From positions 1 to 64,000 of the forward strand of contig CBFHYX010000010.1 in NCBI GenBank assembly GCA_965660145.1: 64,000 bases of DNA. The letters are read 5' to 3'. This document shows, piece after piece, positions 12,156 through 19,778 of the stretch (its first letter is position 1; each line of letters begins with the position of its first letter). This DNA is from JABURQ01 sp029243145 (GTDB lineage Bacteria; Planctomycetota; Planctomycetia; Planctomycetales; Planctomycetaceae). The position numbers were made by a program, and so were the translations under genes. The notes under the pieces were generated by a model. That model was given only the letters and a program-made list of their open reading frames with translations. It had not been told where the DNA came from and made no database searches.

Positions 12156-14690
12156 TTGTCGGCAAAAACAAAACTCACTTCAGACGCTCAATCACGGCCT
12201 GCCCGACAAATTTCGGTGCAGGGAGCCCGCGAACATAATCTCAAAAATGTTTCTATCGACATTCCCTCGGGGAAATTGGTCGTCATTACCGGACTCTCGG
12301 GAAGCGGAAAGAGCAGCCTATTATATGACACGCTGTTTGCGGCGGGCAGATTGCGTTTTCTGGAGACGATACCGGCTGGCCCTCGCCGACAAGTGCGGCT
12401 TCCACAGCCTCCCGACGTGGACCGAATTTCGGGTTTGCCACCAGTTTTGTCCCTCGCTCAACATCAAGGACACAAGCAATCACGCGCAACTCTCCTCTCG
12501 ATTGCCGATCTCTCGCGCCATCTGCAACTCTGGTACGCCCGCTTGGGAACCGCTCATTGTCCCCATTGTGGACAGGAAGTCGTTCGACAGACAGTAGAAG
12601 AGATCGTAGACCGGATCATGCGGCTCGAAGAACGACGGAAGGTCATGATTCTGGCTCCTATTGTGCGCGGGAAGACAGGCGGCCATAAGGAGTTGTTGTC
12701 GCAATTGACTTCACACGGATTTGTGCGCGCGAGAATTGACGGCGAACTGATCGAACTTGTCGATTGTCCAGAACTCGCTCCCCGTAAGAAACATACGATT
12801 GAAGTGGTGATTGATCGGATCATCGTCAAAGAGGGAATTGAAGACCGGCTGACCGAATCCGTACGATTGGCGCTGCGAGAAGCCGAGGAAACATGCCTCG
12901 TCAGTATGCAGACAGACAACGGCTGGGAAGACCGCCTCTATTCGTCACGCTATGCCTGTGTGGATTGTGACTTGGCATTTGCTCCTTTGGAAACTCGCAG
13001 CTTCAGTCCATTGAGTCCGTATGGAGCGTGTCCCGATTGTGAAGGCCGAGGTGTGTCTAAAGACACATCAAACGAACCCTGCCCTGAATGTCGGGGATGC
13101 TGTCTCAATTCGTTCAGTCGGAATGTCCGTTATCTCGATGTTACCTATCCCGAGTGTTTGTCGGGGTCGATGGAGGAGTCATTCGCCTTCTGGAAGTCGA
13201 TCCCCGAACCAGACAGCGATGATGATCCGGTCCAGACAGAGATCTTTCAACGACTTCAACCGCAGATCGTTCAACGTCTCCAGATCCTGATGGAAATGGG
13301 GCTCGGATATCTCACCTTAAATCGATCAGCCGTAAGCCTCTCCGGCGGAGAATTCCAAAGAGCGCGGTTGTCGGCAGTACTAGCGGGTGGGCTCGCGCAT
13401 GTTGCCTATCTGCTTGATGAACCAACGAGCGGCCTACACGCTGTCGATGCCATGAAGCTGCTAGGATCTCTACAGCGTTTGAGAGACAGGGGCAACAGTG
13501 TGATTGTTGTTGAACACGATCCCGTCATCATCCGGGGAGCCGACCACATTATCGAGTTGGGACCGGGCGCAGGCCAGTTGGGCGGCGACATCATAGCCAC
13601 GGGGACTCCCGAACAACTCCATCAGAGGGCCGACACACCGACGACACGGTTACTCTCAAACCGAGAGACTCAATATGTATCTCGCGAACGTCAGGTTGAT
13701 CATCAGATTAAGCTCTCCGGTGTACGGTGTCACAATTTAAGTGGCATTGCTGTCGAGATTCCGGTGGGAGTGTTTGTCGCGATTTCAGGAGTCAGCGGAA
13801 GCGGAAAAAGCACGCTCGTTTATCAGGTTCTGAAACCCACACTCAGGAATCTATTCAATCGCGAAGAGCAGCCATGTGTCCATTGCACTGACATCACGGG
13901 TGCGGAGGCGATTCACGCACTGCGAGTCGTTGACCAATCCCCTTTGGGAAGAAATGGAAGATCTAACCCCGCGACGGCGACCGGTCTCTGGAATGAAGTT
14001 CGACGAATTTTTGCCGGCACTCGCGAAGCGAAGATTCGCGGGTTCAAAGCCGAACGATTTAGTTTTCAATCCTCGTCGGGACGCTGCGGACGTTGCAAAG
14101 GCCGGGGAGAGTTACGATATCGTCAAGCTCTGCTGCCTGATGTCAAAACGACTTGCCCAACATGTCGAGGGAGGCGATTCAACGAACAAACCTTGTCCAT
14201 TCTCTACAAAGGCTTGAGCGTTGCCGATGTGCTGGAGTTGAGTTTGGAGGAAGCTTCACAATTTTTCGAAAGTTTCCCACTCGTTTCGGAGCGATTGAAA
14301 GTGTTATGTGAAATGGGATTGGGTTATCTGAAGTTGGGGCAACCAGCGACGACTCTTTCCGGCGGCGAAGCCCAACGCATCAAATTGGCGGCCGAGTTGG
14401 GGAAACTGAAAGCCGGCCCGACGCTCTTTCTTTTGGATGAACCGACGGCCGGGCTACATGCCGAGGATGTGGGACGACTGATCGATCTGTTCCAACGACT
14501 GGTCGATGAAGGACACACGGTGTTGGTCATCGAACATGAGTTGCAGATGTTAACGGCGGCAGACTGGTTACTCGACTTAGGACCGGGGGCGGGTGTTGCC
14601 GGGGGAGAGATCGTCGCGTCCGGGAGACCCGTCGACGTTGCCAAAGTGAAAGAAAGCCTGACGGGCCAAGTGTTGCGAGAGTTTCTTTAA
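12156..14690 (+). CDS. uvrA: Excinuclease ABC subunit UvrA
   Basis: 844 residues, shorter than the usual 930-960. Both ATPase halves are present: Walker A GLSGSGKSS near residue 47 and GVSGSGKST in the second half, with signatures LSGGEFQRARLS and LSGGEAQRIKLA, and Walker B LLDEPTSGLH and LLDEPTAGLH. The UvrB-interaction region (HKELLSQLTSHGFVRARIDG) is kept, as are zinc-binding CxxC pairs (YACVDCD, GACPDCEGRG, GRCGRCKGRG, TTCPTCRGRR). It recognises bulky DNA lesions and loads UvrB. The start is a TTG at 12156 with GGAG eight bases in front. No uvrB or uvrC is nearby. Because it is short, it may be a second, divergent UvrA. Confidence 0.88.
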   Translation: MSAKTKLTSDAQSRPARQISVQGAREHNLKNVSIDIPSGKLVVITGLSGSGKSSLLYDTLFAAGRLRFLETIPAGPRRQVRLPQPPDVDRISGLPPVLSLAQHQGHKQSRATLLSIADLSRHLQLWYARLGTAHCPHCGQEVVRQTVEEIVDRIMRLEERRKVMILAPIVRGKTGGHKELLSQLTSHGFVRARIDGELIELVDCPELAPRKKHTIEVVIDRIIVKEGIEDRLTESVRLALREAEETCLVSMQTDNGWEDRLYSSRYACVDCDLAFAPLETRSFSPLSPYGACPDCEGRGVSKDTSNEPCPECRGCCLNSFSRNVRYLDVTYPECLSGSMEESFAFWKSIPEPDSDDDPVQTEIFQRLQPQIVQRLQILMEMGLGYLTLNRSAVSLSGGEFQRARLSAVLAGGLAHVAYLLDEPTSGLHAVDAMKLLGSLQRLRDRGNSVIVVEHDPVIIRGADHIIELGPGAGQLGGDIIATGTPEQLHQRADTPTTRLLSNRETQYVSRERQVDHQIKLSGVRCHNLSGIAVEIPVGVFVAISGVSGSGKSTLVYQVLKPTLRNLFNREEQPCVHCTDITGAEAIHALRVVDQSPLGRNGRSNPATATGLWNEVRRIFAGTREAKIRGFKAERFSFQSSSGRCGRCKGRGELRYRQALLPDVKTTCPTCRGRRFNEQTLSILYKGLSVADVLELSLEEASQFFESFPLVSERLKVLCEMGLGYLKLGQPATTLSGGEAQRIKLAAELGKLKAGPTLFLLDEPTAGLHAEDVGRLIDLFQRLVDEGHTVLVIEHELQMLTAADWLLDLGPGAGVAGGEIVASGRPVDVAKVKESLTGQVLREFL

Positions 14691-14719
14691 TTGAAGGATA
14701 CTCATTGTTCTCATAAAGA

Positions 14720-15079
14720 TTAGTCTTCAATCACCACAGGATCAGCACTGTGAAATGCGAATTGGAAAAAGTTATATCCAGCCATTCGAAATGCTTCATT
14801 GGTCGAATCCTCGGGATGATCCTCTGCGAAAATCAAAGTAATTTTGATTCCCTGTATGGGATATCCCTCAATGACGCCTTCCTCCAGGGCTTGTTTAACT
14901 CCTTTCCAGCAATGTTCAATGAATTCTGCGGAAACAGTTGAAGGAGGAATTTCAGAGATCAGATGGACTTCACGATTGGGAGCAGGCTCAACCTGTAGAT
15001 GAAGTCTAGCAAAGCCAACACCACGTTTCTTCAATACCATCTTGGAAAGAAATGTTTTCGTAATGGTTTCGTAACTCAT
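14720..15079 (-). CDS. Free-standing elongation factor G domain IV-like protein
   Basis: 119 residues that align over almost their full length with domain IV of EF-G. Matching stretches are GFARLHLQVEPAP, then a conserved core FIEHCWKGVKQALEEGVIEG followed by YPIQGIKITLIFAEDHPEDS and TNEAFRMAGYNFFQFAF. In EF-G this domain is the tip that enters the decoding centre. The G domain and domains II, III and V are all absent, and there is room for none of them. The ATG at 15079 is good, and the stop is 30 bp from the convergent uvrA stop. Nothing shows degradation, so it is probably a real small protein. Its role is unknown. Confidence 0.75.
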   Translation of the reverse strand: MSYETITKTFLSKMVLKKRGVGFARLHLQVEPAPNREVHLISEIPPSTVSAEFIEHCWKGVKQALEEGVIEGYPIQGIKITLIFAEDHPEDSTNEAFRMAGYNFFQFAFHSADPVVIED

Positions 15080-15244
15080 TGTTTTACCATCCCAAGATGA
15101 AAAATATTCATACGACTATCTGATAATGCAAACCCCGCCTAGCTTACGTTCTCTCCGAGTCACAAACGAGATAAAGTTTGGAACGTACGCAGATTTTCAC
15201 CCTTGCAGAGAATTGAGAAGGGAAATTCGTGTACAACTTTGGCC

Positions 15245-15290
15245 CCTGCCCGACTTTTTCTCTGCCAACTCAGCGTTCTCTGCGGTTCAA
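15245..15290. repeat. Fragment of a dispersed repeat (CTCAGCGTTCTCTGCGGTT type)
   Basis: The stretch TCTGCCAACTCAGCGTTCTC followed by TGCGGTT resembles the copy near 39.78 kb (CTCTGCGAACTCTGCGGT). It is part of the gap in front of the sulfatase gene, where no gene is seen. Confidence 0.35.
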
Positions 15291-15364
15291 TATGTTCCAT
15301 CTTGCAATCGCTCCCCCCGGCAATTCCAATGAAGGGAACATTTACTCGATGAAAGAAGAACCCT

Positions 15365-16696
15365 ATGTCGCTTGCGATTCGCTGTTTTGTTGGCCTGCTC
15401 CTCTTTCCTGTTTTGCTCTCCGCCACCGACCGCCCCAACATCGTCATCATTATGGCTGACGACCTCGGTTATGGGGACATCAGCCCCTACGACGGCTGGA
15501 TCAAAACCCCTCATCTGGAACAGATGGCCGCCGAAGGGACAAGGTTCACCGATTATCACTCTGCCGGGAATGTGTGTAGTCCCACTCGGGCGGCGTTAAT
15601 GACGGGACGATATCAACAGCGAGCAGGAATTCCCGGCGTTGTCTTTGCCGACCCGAAGCGAGAACAGCACAAACACGGCTTGCAGAAAGTGGAACTCACG
15701 ATTGCCGAAGCGTTCCATCATGGAGGTTATGCGACCGGGATGTTCGGCAAATGGCACTTGGGTTATTACCCAAAATACAACCCCGTTCGCAACGGCTTTG
15801 ATGTCTTCAAAGGGTACGTCAGCGGGAACATCGATTTCATTTCCCACTACGATCAATCGGGGAATTACGACTGGTGGCACGATGACAAACCAGCGACCGA
15901 AGAAGGATACGTCACACACCTGATCGATCAACACTCGTTGGAATTTATCCGCAACAACAAAGACAAACCGTTCTTTCTCTATCTGCCTCACGAAGCGCCC
16001 CATTACCCGTTCCAACGCCCCGATGATCGGGGAGTGCGCCAAGCAGGCGTCGGAGCATCTGCGGATTGGGCGCGTCAGAAAGGAGTCAAACCCGCAGAAA
16101 TCCGTGAGCGTTACAAAGTGATGGTCGAAGAGATGGATAAAAACGTCGGCAATGTGCTGGCATTACTTAAGGAACTCAACCTCGATGAAAAGACGTTCGT
16201 CTTTTTCTGTTCCGACAATGGCGCTGCCGGCAAATGGGGGGACAACTCTCCCCTTCGTGGTTCTAAAGGAAGTGACTGGGAAGGCGGACATCGAGTCCCC
16301 GCGATTGCCTGGTGGCCGGGAACTATTCCCGCCGGCATAACGACCGATCAACTTGCGATCACTTTCGATCTGATGCCGACGATGTTGGCCGCAGCGGGAT
16401 TAGAGATTCCCACGGAACGCAAACTCGACGGCATCAATCTCTTACCGATCTTGAAAGGAGAGCATTCGACCGTTGAACGCACTCTCGTCTGGAACGGTAA
16501 AGCCGTCCGTCATGGTGATTGGAAGTTGATGCTTAACGGCAAGGGAGGCGACAAAGTTGCTCTCTACAATCTCAAGGGTGATTTGGCCGAGACAACCAAT
16601 CTCGCCGACCAACATCCTGACAAAGTGAAACAGATGCAGTCGGTTCTGAAAGATTGGCAAGCCGATATTGATGCCACCACGACTCCTCAACCGTAA
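15365..16696 (+). CDS. Secreted arylsulfatase-like sulfatase
   Basis: 443 residues with a Sec leader (about 1-20). It shows the sulfatase family hallmarks: PNIVIIMADDLGYGDI near the N-terminus (metal-binding Asp pair), CSPTRAALMTGRY with Cys71 as the expected formylglycine site, MFGKWHLGYYP, and VFFFCSDNGAAGKWG. It would hydrolyse sulfate esters, probably on polysaccharides, outside the cytoplasm or in the periplasm, and needs a formylglycine-generating enzyme that is not in this window. The gene is followed 29 bp later by a secreted propeller-like protein, suggesting a two-gene glycan operon. Confidence 0.93.
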   Translation: MSLAIRCFVGLLLFPVLLSATDRPNIVIIMADDLGYGDISPYDGWIKTPHLEQMAAEGTRFTDYHSAGNVCSPTRAALMTGRYQQRAGIPGVVFADPKREQHKHGLQKVELTIAEAFHHGGYATGMFGKWHLGYYPKYNPVRNGFDVFKGYVSGNIDFISHYDQSGNYDWWHDDKPATEEGYVTHLIDQHSLEFIRNNKDKPFFLYLPHEAPHYPFQRPDDRGVRQAGVGASADWARQKGVKPAEIRERYKVMVEEMDKNVGNVLALLKELNLDEKTFVFFCSDNGAAGKWGDNSPLRGSKGSDWEGGHRVPAIAWWPGTIPAGITTDQLAITFDLMPTMLAAAGLEIPTERKLDGINLLPILKGEHSTVERTLVWNGKAVRHGDWKLMLNGKGGDKVALYNLKGDLAETTNLADQHPDKVKQMQSVLKDWQADIDATTTPQP

Positions 16697-16725
16697 CAGT
16701 TCGATCACAAACGAAGGACACCGAA

Positions 16726-18177
16726 ATGCGAAGTGCCTGTGGGATATTGTTTTGTCTGTTCCTTACTTTGCCTCTGAAGAGTCAAGCCGCTGACCCAGTG
16801 GAGATCGGATCGCGTCGTGAGTTGTTTGTTGACGACTTACTGATCGACACTCTGAACGGAACACGTCTGAAACTTCACGAACCCCAACAACTCAAACTCA
16901 TGCCGCCACGTCCGTTCGGACATTATGCGACCGTTCTTCAAGATGGAGATCGACTGCGGTTGTATTACCGGGGCGACAAAGTTCCCGGCGCTCACTGGAA
17001 AAACGGCTGGGGGAAGTATCATGAAGGGGAAGTGACACTTTACGCCGAGAGCATCGACAACGGAGTTCACTGGACCGAACCCGATTTGGGAATTCTCGAT
17101 ATTCCCGAGATTCCCAAGGGGAACGCAATTCTAGAAGTGAGCGACGAGACGTTTCTCGTCACCCATAATTTCACGCCATTCATCGACACCCGACCGGACA
17201 TTCCCGACGACGAACGATATAAAGCTCTCGGGGGCGGTCGCTATCCTCTGGAAAATTGGGGTGGTTGGAAACATGCCGATGAACGTAGCGGGTTGCGAGA
17301 GAAATACGGTCCGGGGGGATTGAAAGCTTTTTCCTCCCCCGACGGGCTACACTGGAAACTCATGAAATCCACTCCGGTCATTGCCGAGGACCTGGGAAGC
17401 TTCGATTCACAAAATGTTGTGTTCTGGTCCGACGCCGAGTCGCAGTACGTCGCCTATTTCCGGTTCTTCAAAAACGGCGTGCGAGCCATTCGCCGAAGTA
17501 CGAGTCGGGACTTTTTGAATTGGACGCCTCCTGTTGATATGCGGGCAAATGAACCGGGCGAACATCTTTACACAAGCGCCACTCAACCCTATTTTCGCGC
17601 GCCCCATATTTACGTTGCATTACCCACACGTTTTCAGGCAAAAGCAGGAGCGATCACCGACATTGTCTTCATGGCAACGAGACCGGGAAGCGATCATTTT
17701 TATCGACACTTCAAGGAGGCCTTCATTCGTCCCGGATTGGGAGATCGCGGATGGGGCAATCGAGCCAACTACATTACGCTGAATGCTGTGCAAACCAGCT
17801 CGACCGAAATGAGCATGTTGATGTATGGCGGGGCGCAATATGTCATGCGACTGGACGGCTTCATCTCTGTTCACGCGGGTTATGAAGAGGGTGAGTTTCT
17901 GACGAAGCCGTTCATGTTTACTGGCGATCAGTTGGAGATCAATTATTCAACCTCGGGGGCGGGACGCATTCGAGTTGAAGTTCAGGATGCAAACGGCAAC
18001 GCGATATCCGGTTTCACACTTGAAGATTCTCGCGAGATTTACGGGGATCATATTTCTCGGATCGTGAAATGGGGCGACACTACCGATGTCAGTTCACTCA
18101 CCGGTCAACCGGTACGACTGAGATTTGTGATGTCGGAAGCCGACCTGTATTCGCTGAAGTTTTCTGTGACAGAATGA
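16726..18177 (+). CDS. Secreted glycosidase-like (five-bladed propeller type) protein
   Basis: 483 residues with a clear signal peptide (MRSACGILFCLFLTLPLKSQA). The motif GSRRELFVDDLLIDTLNGTR begins the mature part, and repeats of the type GDRLRLYYRGD, HWTEPDLGILD, DGLHWKLMKSTPVIAEDLGS and SRDFLNWTPPVDM recall the blades of GH32/43-related propellers. The C-terminal 90 residues look like a beta-sandwich (GRIRVEVQDANGNAISGF). Such proteins are frequent in planctomycete sulfatase operons. Whether it cleaves a glycan is not shown; no catalytic triad can be assigned by eye. It follows the sulfatase gene by 29 bp. Confidence 0.7.
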   Translation: MRSACGILFCLFLTLPLKSQAADPVEIGSRRELFVDDLLIDTLNGTRLKLHEPQQLKLMPPRPFGHYATVLQDGDRLRLYYRGDKVPGAHWKNGWGKYHEGEVTLYAESIDNGVHWTEPDLGILDIPEIPKGNAILEVSDETFLVTHNFTPFIDTRPDIPDDERYKALGGGRYPLENWGGWKHADERSGLREKYGPGGLKAFSSPDGLHWKLMKSTPVIAEDLGSFDSQNVVFWSDAESQYVAYFRFFKNGVRAIRRSTSRDFLNWTPPVDMRANEPGEHLYTSATQPYFRAPHIYVALPTRFQAKAGAITDIVFMATRPGSDHFYRHFKEAFIRPGLGDRGWGNRANYITLNAVQTSSTEMSMLMYGGAQYVMRLDGFISVHAGYEEGEFLTKPFMFTGDQLEINYSTSGAGRIRVEVQDANGNAISGFTLEDSREIYGDHISRIVKWGDTTDVSSLTGQPVRLRFVMSEADLYSLKFSVTE

Positions 18178-18271
18178 CTTTTTGCCTCGAACCTCTCTTT
18201 TTTGAAGATCCGTCAGCGTCCAATCTTCGTACTCCCTACGGAAGCCAACCTTTGTCTGGGAGACGACGCGG

Positions 18272-19252
18272 ATGTTCTTTATCCCCACTGGGACCGATGC
18301 GCCCACTTATTACCGACCCATCGGCACGATCCTGCTGATTCTGGCCAACATCGGCTGCTTTATTTTGACCGGTGGTGGCGATGGAGTCTGGACCGATACC
18401 TTCATGCTCGGATACAACGGCTTCTCTCCCGGTTCTGGTGGTGCATCGCTTGCCATCTTTGGGCTAATGGCAGTCGCAGTCATCTGGGCACCTCGAAATG
18501 AAATCAGCTTCGTCGGTGTGTTTGTCTTCATGTTCATCGTCCGAACATTCACCTTTGAAGTCACCATTATGACCGAGTCAGGTTGGTATCTAGGCACAAA
18601 TCTATTGTTTGCCTGGCTGGGTGATTTCACGGTCTGTAGCGAGATGCTGCACCTGTTGGGAGCCGCCGTGGGTGGAAGTATCGGTTGGATCATGTTGAAT
18701 CAAGACTGGGTTGATTGTGAAGGCTGGGACATCGCCAGTGTCTGGAACGGCAAACCAGAATCACAAGGTTATTTTAAATCCTACATGGACAGACAGAACC
18801 CCGCAAAGAGCGATGCCGCTGACCGGCTGATCTCGACAGAGAAACACAACAAGACTCAAAAAATCGCCAAGAAGTTCCGCAAGCTGTTAGCAGAAGGTGA
18901 TCTTGCCGGTGCTTTAGACCGACGACGGAAGCTCTCGCTCTTGCAAGCGGACGACCTACTCACTCGTGACGACCTCCACAACTTGATCAAACAACTCGTC
19001 GAAGACAATCAGACTGCTTCCGCGATTCCGATACTCGAAGAATTCCTGATCCGATTCCCAGAGAGCTCCACTCGGCATCGGTTGAAGTTGGTTGAACTGC
19101 ATCTCAAACGACCTTACCGCCCCCGAGAAGCGCAGCAACTCTTAACCGGATTATCAAAAGACTCTCTGACCGAGACCGAACGCCAACATGCCGAGAAACT
19201 GACGAAACGCGTGAACCAAATGATCTCCGACGGCGTGTACGAGATCGCATGA
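18272..19252 (+). CDS. Rhomboid-family protein with an internal deletion
   Basis: 326 residues. The N-terminus (MFFIPTGTDAPTYYRPIGTI) and the later GASLAIFGLMAVAVIWAPRN, EMLHLLGAAVGGSIGWIML and QDWVDCEGWDIASVW are those of planctomycete rhomboid proteases. The candidate serine is S59 and the candidate histidine H127. Between about residue 41 and the GAS motif, roughly 100 residues expected to hold three helices and the conserved HxxxN segment are missing, with the frame intact. The C-terminal part (195-326) is a soluble, helical, TPR-like tail. Protease activity is doubtful in this form. It may be a decayed copy or a non-catalytic relative. Confidence 0.7.
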   Translation: MFFIPTGTDAPTYYRPIGTILLILANIGCFILTGGGDGVWTDTFMLGYNGFSPGSGGASLAIFGLMAVAVIWAPRNEISFVGVFVFMFIVRTFTFEVTIMTESGWYLGTNLLFAWLGDFTVCSEMLHLLGAAVGGSIGWIMLNQDWVDCEGWDIASVWNGKPESQGYFKSYMDRQNPAKSDAADRLISTEKHNKTQKIAKKFRKLLAEGDLAGALDRRRKLSLLQADDLLTRDDLHNLIKQLVEDNQTASAIPILEEFLIRFPESSTRHRLKLVELHLKRPYRPREAQQLLTGLSKDSLTETERQHAEKLTKRVNQMISDGVYEIA

Positions 19253-19355
19253 TATTTTATGCTTCTACCGGTGTGACCAGTCGCACACTCAAAACCAACC
19301 ACCGATTTCTGCACAGTGAAAGAAAAAAAGAACGACGATTGTCGCAGAGTAAGGG

Positions 19356-19419
19356 TGGCGACTTGTTCGCCAGTGAGGAACGATCCGGTCTCGGGTGGCA
19401 CTGGTCGGCTTGTCCGCCA
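19356..19419. repeat. Pair of short repeats, GGCTTGTCCGCCAGTG type
   Basis: Two related units, GTGGCGACTTGTTCGCCAGT and GGTCGGCTTGTCCGCCAGTG, lie about 40 bp apart in the gap between the rhomboid-like gene and the PVC dehydrogenase. They look like short non-coding repeats. Confidence 0.4.
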
Positions 19420-19430
19420 GTGTAAAAAAG

Positions 19431-19466
19431 CACTCACGCAGAGGCGCTGAGACGCAGAGAAAAAAG
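19431..19466 (+). repeat. Dispersed repeat CTCACGCAGAGGCGCTGAGA type, copy 1
   Basis: The sequence CACTCACGCAGAGGCGCTGA followed by GACGCAGAGAAAA matches a second copy at 22815-22853 with only a few changes. Inverse-orientation relatives are at 19686 and 23376. The gap 19253-19778 holds only these repeats and no gene. Confidence 0.65.
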
Positions 19467-19685
19467 AGTAGCTCGGTATGCTTTGGGAAGTTCAATGACA
19501 TCCGGGCTTCCGCTTCGCGGTGCGCCCCCCCCCGCCACTCGATGCATTTCCGCTGGTGCATTTCATGTACCTTACTGTTTCGTCGATCACTATTTGTCCG
19601 GCCCCCCTCGATCCCCCCTTGGTAAGGAAGGAAATGACTGAGATACTATCGGTCATTTAACAATGGTTCATGCACTTCTTAACTA

Positions 19686-19743
19686 CTTTGCGTTTCTTTG
19701 CTTCTCCGCGACTTTGCGTCAAACTCGTGGTCAGTGGAACCAA
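19686..19743 (-). repeat. Dispersed repeat TTTGCGTTTCTTTGCTTCTC type, copy 1
   Basis: CTTTGCGTTTCTTTGCTTCT followed by CCGCGACTTTGCGTCA is nearly repeated at 23376-23430, and the likeness extends into a shared GTGGAACC. It lies just past the stop of the PVC dehydrogenase gene. Confidence 0.65.
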
Positions 19744-19778
19744 TCCGACTCGCGATCAATAACTTCCGATGTGGTCAT

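Noticed and set aside
12156..14690. UvrA2 lacking the UvrB-binding domain
   Set aside because: The HKELL...GFVRARIDG region of the UvrB-binding domain is present, so the short length has another cause.
19253..19778. Possible CRISPR-like array
   Set aside because: The repeats differ in sequence and direction and have no regular spacing; they fit dispersed repeats.
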